From contig NBAY01000117.1 in assembly GCA_002794775.1 (NCBI GenBank), positions 20,107 through 84,106 of the forward strand: a stretch of DNA of 64,000 nt, in the 5' to 3' direction. Under the pieces are notes generated by a model, which saw nothing but the letters and a program-made list of their open reading frames with translations, did no database searches and had not been told where the DNA came from. The translations under genes were made by a program, and so were the position numbers. Every line of letters begins with the position of its first letter. The first letter of the stretch is position 1. Origin of the DNA: Porodaedalea pini. Its lineage: Eukaryota > Basidiomycota > Agaricomycetes > Hymenochaetales > Hymenochaetaceae. Positions 57,301-64,000 of the stretch are shown one piece after another.

Positions 57301-59107
57301 CCCACTCGATGCTCTCACGCGCGTATTCCTCCTGCTCGAGCTCGAACATGTGGTGATTGAAGAACTGTTGCAGACGCTCATTCGTGTAATTGATGAGCAG
57401 CTGCTCGTACGCATTTGTTTCGAAGATCTCGAACCCTGCAATGTCGAGCACACCGATGAACGTCGATTTGGATGAAGGTCGGTCAAGCGCTCGGTTGATG
57501 CGATCAACGAGCGCGCCAAAGCTCTTCTCGTAGAGTGTCTTGCAAAGCGCGGAAAGCTCGTCCAGCGCCTGTTGCCGCGTGCGGGCTTGCGTGACCCACT
57601 CACGTCCTGCCAGCACGCGCGGGCGCAAGACTGCTTTCGTAAACTCACCAACAGGCATGCCTAAGAGATGGCAGACGCGTTCGGCCTGCGAGGGGTCGGG
57701 CATTAGCGCGTCGTCCGCACGGGTAGCCGTAATAGTGATGTTCCCGATATGCAGAATAGCAGCAACGATGCGGAAGAGATCGAATTCCTCTGCTGCAGTA
57801 AGACCAACGACTTCCATTGCGTGCTGAGATATTTGAGTGAAGAGTTGACCTTGCTGGCATCACAGAATAACTGACCTTGAGCTGCTTCCATTCCTCCCGG
57901 TCGTCTACGCCATCGACTTCGCGCCGACTCTTGTTCAGATACTCATAGTCCTCGACACGACCCTCCAATAGCAGTTGCTCTATGTGAACGTAAGGAAATA
58001 TTCGATAGCGAAAGGTCCGCACTCACTCTTGAGCTCGGCATCAGCCTCCATAAGCTGATAGAACACGTGGAAGCTCCTCTCCGCCTCACTTCTCACGACC
58101 ACTCGACTCTTCTCCAGCAGATACCAGTCGACATTTGCACCAGCGATGCTCCCGTCCGGTGCAAAGCTGATGCGAATGAACTTGCCGAAACGACTCGAAT
58201 TGTTGTTCCTTTGCGTCTGAGCATTACCGAAAGCCTCGAGAATAGGGTTGGCCTGCAGTATCTGACGCTCGAGCAATCCAAGACGACCCTTTGCGGTAAG
58301 AGGAAGCTGTGAAGCCCCGCCGATGGTCTTGCGGTTTATGCTCTGCGAACGTGGGAGCCCTGAGTTGAACGAGCTCGACGCGGACGCGATGGATGGCGAG
58401 CGAGTATGTGACGAATGCACGTCGGAGGCGATCGCAGCGAGGTATTGAATGACCTTCTTCGTGTTCTCCGTCTTACCTGCACCAGACTCACCAGTGATCA
58501 AGATACTCTGGTTCTCGCGCTCCTCGCCCATGTTGATCCACGCGCGCTCGGCGACGGCGAAGATATGTGGTGGGTTCTCGTCCCGCCGCTTGTTACGGTA
58601 CTGCTGGATAATGGCATCGCTGTATAGCGGAAGATTCTGGTAAGGATTGATGGCAACTAAGAAGAGTGAGGAATAAGTCTACGGAGCATGTTAGTACAAG
58701 CATTTTGCTGTAGAGTACAAGTCCGCGCAATCTCACGTAGATAGCTCCAGAACCGTATCGGAGGCGCAGATTATGGACGACGCTGGCTTCATTCAGGAAG
58801 GTCAAGTCCGCAATATCATCCACTCTGTCGAATTTCGGCGGGTTCATCTTCGACAAAGCATACAAGGGTACGCGACGCGTCTACACTGGATGTCAGCATA
58901 TGCGCCAAGCAATAATCACAGCGAGCTCACCTCTCCTCCAGCCGCCATGACCACCTCCCCATCGTCTCCCTCCTCCCGGATGACCCATCCCGCCAGATAG
59001 CCTTCCTTGTCGTCGGGAACCCACACCCATTTCTTCTCGTTGAACTCGGCCTGCGCGGCGGCTATACGCGCCGTCTCCGCCCCTTGCGATAGACGTGGGG
59101 CAGACAT
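51349..59107 (-). CDS. Class II myosin heavy chain, sixteen exons, about 2315 residues
   Basis: This is the motor of actomyosin ring contraction and cytokinesis. Exons (minus) 58931-59107, 58737-58880, 58027-58678, 57876-57979, 56273-57823, 55597-56216, 54857-55544, 53371-54798, 53165-53315, 52932-53114, 52620-52880, 52539-52562, 51941-52485, 51634-51876, 51501-51580, 51349-51445 total 6948 nt in one frame. Seen are an N-terminal SH3-like [18 protein letters not shown]-loop GESGAGKT at residues 170-177, switch [14 protein letters not shown], switch [11 protein letters not shown] at 486-494, [20 protein letters not shown] and one weak IQ segment ([14 protein letters not shown]). From about residue 880 the protein is heptad-like coiled coil to near the C-terminus. 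A 24-nt microexon is included. The tail is longer than in many class II myosins. No lesion was found. Confidence 0.95.
52539..52562 (-). other. 24-nt microexon of the myosin gene
   Basis: CCAAACTTGCAGAGCTTAGTGATG is read only when introns 52563-52619 (57 nt) and 52486-52538 (53 nt) are removed; its inclusion keeps the coiled-coil frame (KLAELSDELQS). Confidence 0.8.
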
Positions 59108-60647
59108 GCTGCCCTCGCTTGATACCTTTTAGTTCTAGTTCCGAACGCCCCTCTAGACAAATGCCGATACGAGATTGTGTTGCAATACCAGTCCAGAAAT
59201 CGTACAAAGCCTTGATGATGATAGGGGCCCGTCGCAAGTTATCGAGTAAGTTGTTGCGCACAACACGCGCGTCCAATGCCCTCGAAGGAGAGGTATGGTG
59301 CGAACAGGACCGCAAGGCCTTCAACTCCTTTGAAGAGGTGAACACACGTCGTGTAGGAGAGAAACGCGTTCGAAGACGCGGAGGTTCAATGAACAGGCCA
59401 TTCTCGATTTGGTGGAAGCTACGTAATTGATAATTACATAATATAATATAAACTCAAGATTCGTTTTGCAAGTCGCGTTGTAACTTCTCTGAATGCCCAC
59501 ATATATCTCTTGAATCTATCAAGAATGTCTCTGTTAGTTACTACTTACAATGCACGCGAACTCCGTCGAGTCCCAATACAAGCGATACACAAAGATTGGT
59601 TATAAGGCACCTTATTTGTCTTGGAGACTTGGGCCCGATCGTTTTCATCTGACGCAAGAGCCTTCAGTAGTCTAGAGCTCTCAGCACTACATCTGAGCCA
59701 CTGCTTCACTTTAACTTGCGCCTAGTATCCTTTGACAAGCACTTCTGCATTTGAAGCCATTCCTTTCCTTGTGGCTATGGTATAACAGGTGTATATGCAA
59801 CAAAAACAAGTATACAAAAAAAGCAAGTACTAGTGTCTACAATGCAGTAATAACGCTAATGCAGCTAATCTGGTGATTCTGGTGGAAGGGAACTCGTTGA
59901 GAAAGCATATCATATTTGCTACCGGCCGAGGGACCGTCTGCCAAGCGAACCCGGAAAAATCGTCGTCGACGTCGTAAAGTTGTCTATCGAAGCTGGCCAG
60001 GTCGTCATTAGCAACCCCAAGCTGCGAGTATTGAGTGTCAGGAGAACGTAAAGAGTGATCAAGCAGGTCAAAAAATTATGTCGAGTGATCATTGATGAAC
60101 GGTAAGTTTATTCGCTTGGTGATATTCAGCAGGTGCTCTTTAACGATCTTCAGGAATGGTACGGCATCATAGATTCCGCGGCTAGTGAGAATGGCACAAC
60201 AATGCAGCAAATAAAACCAAAACTCGTTCAGTTTATATACGGATTTAACGACCTGCGTCAAGTCCGAGTTCAGATCTTGGCGATAAGTACAAAGTCTCCG
60301 GTAATTCGGGTAGTCTTATACCCGAATGAACTTGATGAGTCATCTTGTGCAGTGCAGTCATTGTTCTTTGTCAATCTGCCTCGTTGAAAGTTATGTCAGC
60401 AGAGCTGGATCACTCTCCACAGCTTCACTCCAGCCTCTCTGCTTTATCAAGTTATATTTTTTGCGTCTGGAAGTTCTCCGATTGCTTGCGTGCTCTGTTT
60501 TCATATGTTTTGTCAGCCGGGAAGGAAAGATGAGTAAGATCTAGAGCTGTAGATGGTAGAGTGATTCGATAGTTGAAGGCGAGCGCCGTGGCGAAAAGGC
60601 ATAATTCTTTACATTACCTTACCTTTTATCTCACCTCTTCATTTCAG
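59108..60647. other. Intergenic region upstream of the myosin gene and of OYE copy 4
   Basis: No supported coding frame occurs. From about 60470 to 60560 the sequence matches 63005-63095, the region upstream of OYE copy 6 (GATTGCTTGCGTGCTCTG, ATGAGTAAGA, AGAGCTGTAGA), showing that a promoter-plus-gene unit was duplicated. Confidence 0.6.
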
Positions 60648-61486
60648 ATGCCGCGATTGGGCGCGAAACTCTTCCAACCCATCCGCATAGGGAGCCTCCA
60701 GCTCGCACACCGCGTCGTGCTCGCGCCGCTCACGCGCTAGCGTGCGGACGAGGCTCACGTCCCGACGGATATCATGGCGGATTACTATGCGCGGCGTGCG
60801 CGTGTCGCAGGCTCTCTTCTCATCTCGGAAACAGCGTTTATCGCTGCGAAGGCGGGCGGTTTCAATAATGTGCCGGGTATATGGAGCGACGCGCAGGTCA
60901 AGGCTTGGAAGAAAGGTATGCACGTAAAGCTAGAGTCTTCATGCATGACGTGTTTTAACCTGATATTTTCTTCTTCAGGTGACCGATGCTGTCCACGCGC
61001 AGGGATCGTATATCTTCATGCAGCTCTGGCAACTCGGACGTACAGCTGATCCTGCTAATATTGCATTACCCGATTCTCCTAAGAACCCAGGAGGGCCGTA
61101 TCCATATGTATCCTCTTCTGACGTCCCGTTTCCCGATTGCCAGGATGCCCCTCCCCCTCTTCCGCTCACGCATGATGAGATTCTCGAGTATATAGAGTCT
61201 TTGGGCCAAGCTGCACATAACGCGGTGCACCGTGCAGGATTCGACGATCGAAATCCACGGCGCACACGGCTACCTCGTTGATCAATTCTTGCAAGACACG
61301 TGCAACAAGCGCACAGATCAGTGGGGTGGAAGCATCGAAAACCGTTCGCGCTTTGTGCTCGAGTCCATCAAGAAGATCGTGAGCGTCGTCGGCGAGGAGA
61401 GGGCTGCCATTCGTCTCAGTCCATTCAACACCTTCAAAGGTAAGCTCCCAAGCTTATCCACCTGTTTTTCCCCACTCTTTTCCTAA
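60648..61486 (+). pseudogene. Old Yellow Enzyme copy 4, broken and truncated
   Basis: It begins [19 protein letters not shown] and matches copy 6 closely. Lesions are a TAG at 60738-60740 in LTR-stop-RADEAH where copy 6 has phenylalanine, an extra A before the exon 1 donor (AAGAAAGGTATGC), and a frame change at about 61248 (FDD followed by [13 protein letters not shown] in another frame). The sequence stops matching after NTFKG near 61440, so the C-terminal third is absent. No functional protein is expected. Confidence 0.88.
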
Positions 61487-61689
61487 CCTAGTCTGGGGTG
61501 ATGACACGGAATCAAACCACTTGGCCGAGACGTATGGCCGATCTCCGAGCTCTGTTTGAGTCTGAAAACAAATCATACTTTGGCATGAATAAGTAATGCT
61601 GCTTTACTCAATCATCGTTTCCCCTTCTCAGCAGTCTATAGGGTTAACGAGTTTGTCACCGCACGTCTATTAGCAAGAACTATAGACAT

Positions 61690-62635
61690 TCGTACGTGAT
61701 GCTCGATTACCCCTCACGCGTTTCTGTGCCGATGATGTGCATATCCCGACGGAAATCATGATGGACTATTACACCCAACGCGCGAGCATCCCTAGTTCTC
61801 TCCTCACCACCGAGGGTACCTTCATCGCCGCGAAAGCTGGTGGCTACGCCAATGTACCGGGTATCTGGAGCGACGCGCAGACAGAGGGTTGGAAGAAGGT
61901 ATGAATGAAGTTTCCTACCGGCTCTAGGCATGTCACTGAAGGGATGAGCTAGATTGTCGATGCTGTTCATGCACAGGGCTCGCACATCTTCATGCAGCTC
62001 TGGCCGCTAGGCCGCTGCGCTTTGCCTGACTTCCTCACTCGCCAGAGAACCCAGGCGGACCGCGTCCCTCCGTGTCCGCGTCCGACGTCCCTCTTTCTGA
62101 CTTCGGGGTCCCGCATGCAGGTCCGGGTGAAGATACCAAGCCGCGTCTGCTCACCCACGAAAAAATCCTCGAGTACATCGAGCTCTTCAGCATGGCGGCA
62201 CATAACGCAGTGTTCCGTGCGGGCTTCGACGGCGTCGAGATCCATGGAACAGGAGGCTACCTCGTCGATCAGTTCACGCAGGACATGTCGAACAAGCGCA
62301 CAGACCAGTGGGGCGGCAGCATCGAGAACCGCACGCACTTCGTTCTCGAAGTCATCAAGAAGATAGCCAGCGTGGTGGGACAGGAGAGGACAGCGCTTCG
62401 TCTAGGTCCTTTCGGCACGTTCCACGACATGGGCATGGAGCACCCGCAACCCACTCTTACGTACCTGGTCAGCCGTATCCGTGAGGCGTATCCCCGCTTT
62501 GCGTACCTCCACGTCGCTGAGCCGCGTGTGTCGGGTGTTGATGATCGTACAGTGCACCCAGGCGAGTCGACTGGCTTTTTGCGTGCCATCTGGAAAGGGC
62601 CCAACAGCGAGAAGAATGGTTCTGTGTACCACTGA
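61690..62635 (+). pseudogene. Old Yellow Enzyme copy 5, broken at both ends
   Basis: The first matching sequence is RFCADDVHIPTEIMMDYYTQ; the true start codon and first 28 residues are missing. Exon 1 ends at EGWKK with a GTATGA donor (61899), and the next exon begins IVDAVHAQGSHIFMQLWPLG. A frameshift occurs around 62040. The active-site motif reads EIHGTGGYLVDQFTQDMSNK, so the second histidine has become glycine. The frame ends with SEKNGSVYH-stop at 62635, lacking the last exon. Confidence 0.85.
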
Positions 62636-63210
62636 CTTGCTTCAATTTTGTTAGATTCGGAGTGATGGTTTATCGAAACACGGGGTTGACTGATGAGAAG
62701 CACACCGCATTTAGTAGGCAGCTCGGCGTTCTTGAGAGAGCTTCCAAGCTCAATGGCCCGAATGTACCGGATCGTTTCGGTTACCCCGGGTTGTTCGATG
62801 TTGGCAATACCAATGCTGACGGTACTATAATCCAAGGATAGCCGTCGGTGGTGGTTTAACAAGGGTGAGACAGCTTCAACGAGTTCTTTATGATTAACAG
62901 GCTTATATCGGCTGACATAGCTGGGATGGATCTAAGCACCGCATTTGAAGCGAAGTCCCGGCAAAGCCGGGACTTCAGCTGGTATTTTTGCATCCGGTCG
63001 TAAGTTCTCTGATTGCTTGCGTGCTCTGTTCTCTCATGTTTTGTCAGCTTAGAAAAATAGATGAGTAAGAGCATAGATGAGTAAGAGCTGTAGAGGTTAG
63101 AGTGGAAGGCGAGGTTCGATTCGCCTTTAAAAGGATGTGTGCTGTTGTGAAGGAGATACATACTTCTTTAATTTACCCCTTTACCTCTTTATCTCTCATC
63201 TTCATCTCAG
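62636..63210. other. Intergenic region before OYE copy 6
   Basis: It contains the start of the duplicated upstream unit (from about 63005). A short palindrome GGCGAGGTTCGATTCGCC lies near 63107-63124. No gene was seen. Confidence 0.5.
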
Positions 63211-64000
63211 ATGCCGCAATCAGGCGCGAAACTCTTCCAACCTATTCGCGTAGGGAACCTCCAGCTCGCGCACCGCGTCGTGTTCGCGCCGCTCACGCGT
63301 TTCCGTGCGGACGAGGCTCACGTTCCGACGGATATTATGGCGGATTACTATGCGCAGCGCGCGAGCGTCCCTGGCTCTCTTCTCATCTCGGAGGCAGCGG
63401 TTATTGCCGCGAAGGCGGGTGGTTACGATTATGCGCCGGGTATATGGAGCGACGCGCAGGTCAAGGCTTGGAAGAAGGTATGCGCGTATAGCTAGCCATT
63501 TCAGGTTTAACATTTGCTAACAGAGAATGTTTAGGTGACCGATGCCGTCCACGCGCAGGGGTCATATATCTTCATGCAGCTCTGGCAACTAGGACGTACA
63601 GCTGATCCTGCTAATATTGCATTACCCGATTCTCCTAAGAATCCAGGAGGGCCGTATCCATATGTATCCTCATCCGACGTCCCGCTTCCCGATCGCCAGG
63701 ACGCCCCTCCCCCGCGTCCGCTCATGCATGATGAGATTCTCGAGTATATTGAGCTCTTCGGCCAAGCTGCACATAACGCGGTGCACCGTGCAGGATTCGA
63801 CGGCGTCGAGATCCACGGCGCACACGGCTACCTCATTGATCAATTCTTGCAGGATACGTGCAATAGACGCACAGACCAGTGGGGTGGGAAGTATCGAGAA
63901 CCGTTCGCGTTTCGCGCTCGAGTCCATCAAGAAGATTCGTGAGCGTTGTTGGCGAGGAGAGGACCTCCATTCGGCTCAGTCCATTCAACACTGTCCAAGA
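63211..64000 (+). pseudogene. Old Yellow Enzyme copy 6, partial at window edge, with frameshifts
   Basis: It has exon 1 63211-63477 ([19 protein letters not shown] to VKAWKK), a 57-nt intron, and exon 2 from 63535 with TDAVHAQGSYIFMQLWQLGR and [20 protein letters not shown]. An extra G at about 63886-63888 shifts the frame within DQWGG, and an extra T lies further on (AAGAAGATTCGTGAG against AAGAAGATCGTGAG in copy 4). Up to 63885 the gene is intact. It runs off the window. Single-base lesions could be real or base errors. Confidence 0.8.

Noticed and set aside
63104..63126. GGTTCGATTC, a tRNA B-box-like string
   Set aside because: It sits in a small palindrome with no acceptor stem or anticodon arm upstream; part of the duplicated OYE upstream region.
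1..64000. CRISPR arrays, rRNA genes and bacterial operons
   Set aside because: No repeat-spacer pattern or rRNA sequence was seen, and the gene structure is eukaryotic.

Overview
The window is fungal nuclear DNA, most likely from an Agaricomycete (mushroom-forming basidiomycete). Pointers are genes with many short (about 45-90 nt) GT-AG introns, a Zn(II)2Cys6 regulator, a fungal class II myosin, chromodomain Ty3/gypsy retrotransposons and a fungal LINE. I cannot name the species.

Left part (1 to about 24.9 kb): a nest of transposable elements. A Ty3/gypsy element (A) runs off the left edge. A Tc1/mariner-like transposase gene (remnants 3.3-4.28 kb and 11.44-11.63 kb) was split by chromodomain gypsy element B (4283-11440; 427-bp LTRs, TSD CTCTC). 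B carries a solo LTR (7018-7873, TSD CTGT) in its reverse transcriptase. A LINE on the minus strand (about 12.6-24.2 kb) was split by gypsy element C (14042-20362, TSD TGAAG) in its endonuclease and by an unclassified 1211-bp insert (21697-22907, repeat CAAGAC) in its ORF1. A 648-bp hAT-type non-autonomous element (24248-24895, 8-bp TSD) lies between the LINE and the first host gene. All large elements carry stops or frameshifts.

Middle part (24.9-40.7 kb): a SAM-dependent methyltransferase with one in-frame TGA; a small coiled-coil protein; Old Yellow Enzyme copy 1 (minus, apparently intact); a small spliced gene; a broken OYE copy 2; a fragment of a second methyltransferase; intact OYE copy 3; a seven-exon FAD-dependent monooxygenase-like gene; a decayed lysine-rich gene; and a two-exon secreted precursor of 50 residues with two Kex2-type KR sites and two near-identical short peptides (GNGNADW, GNGSNADW).

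Right part (40.7-64 kb): a gene-poor stretch, a six-exon Zn2Cys6 transcription factor, another gene-poor stretch, a sixteen-exon class II myosin heavy chain of about 2315 residues, and three more broken OYE copies (60.6-64 kb), two of which sit in a tandem duplication.

In total six OYE copies are present, two of them intact, and methyltransferase copies lie beside two of the OYE blocks. This looks like a duplicating and decaying OYE locus. The candidate of greatest novelty is the KR-repeat secreted peptide gene at 40.4 kb. Exon structures were derived by hand from splice signals, reading frame and paralogue comparison; the sums of exon lengths are multiples of three for the methyltransferase, OYE1, OYE3, monooxygenase, peptide gene, transcription factor and myosin.
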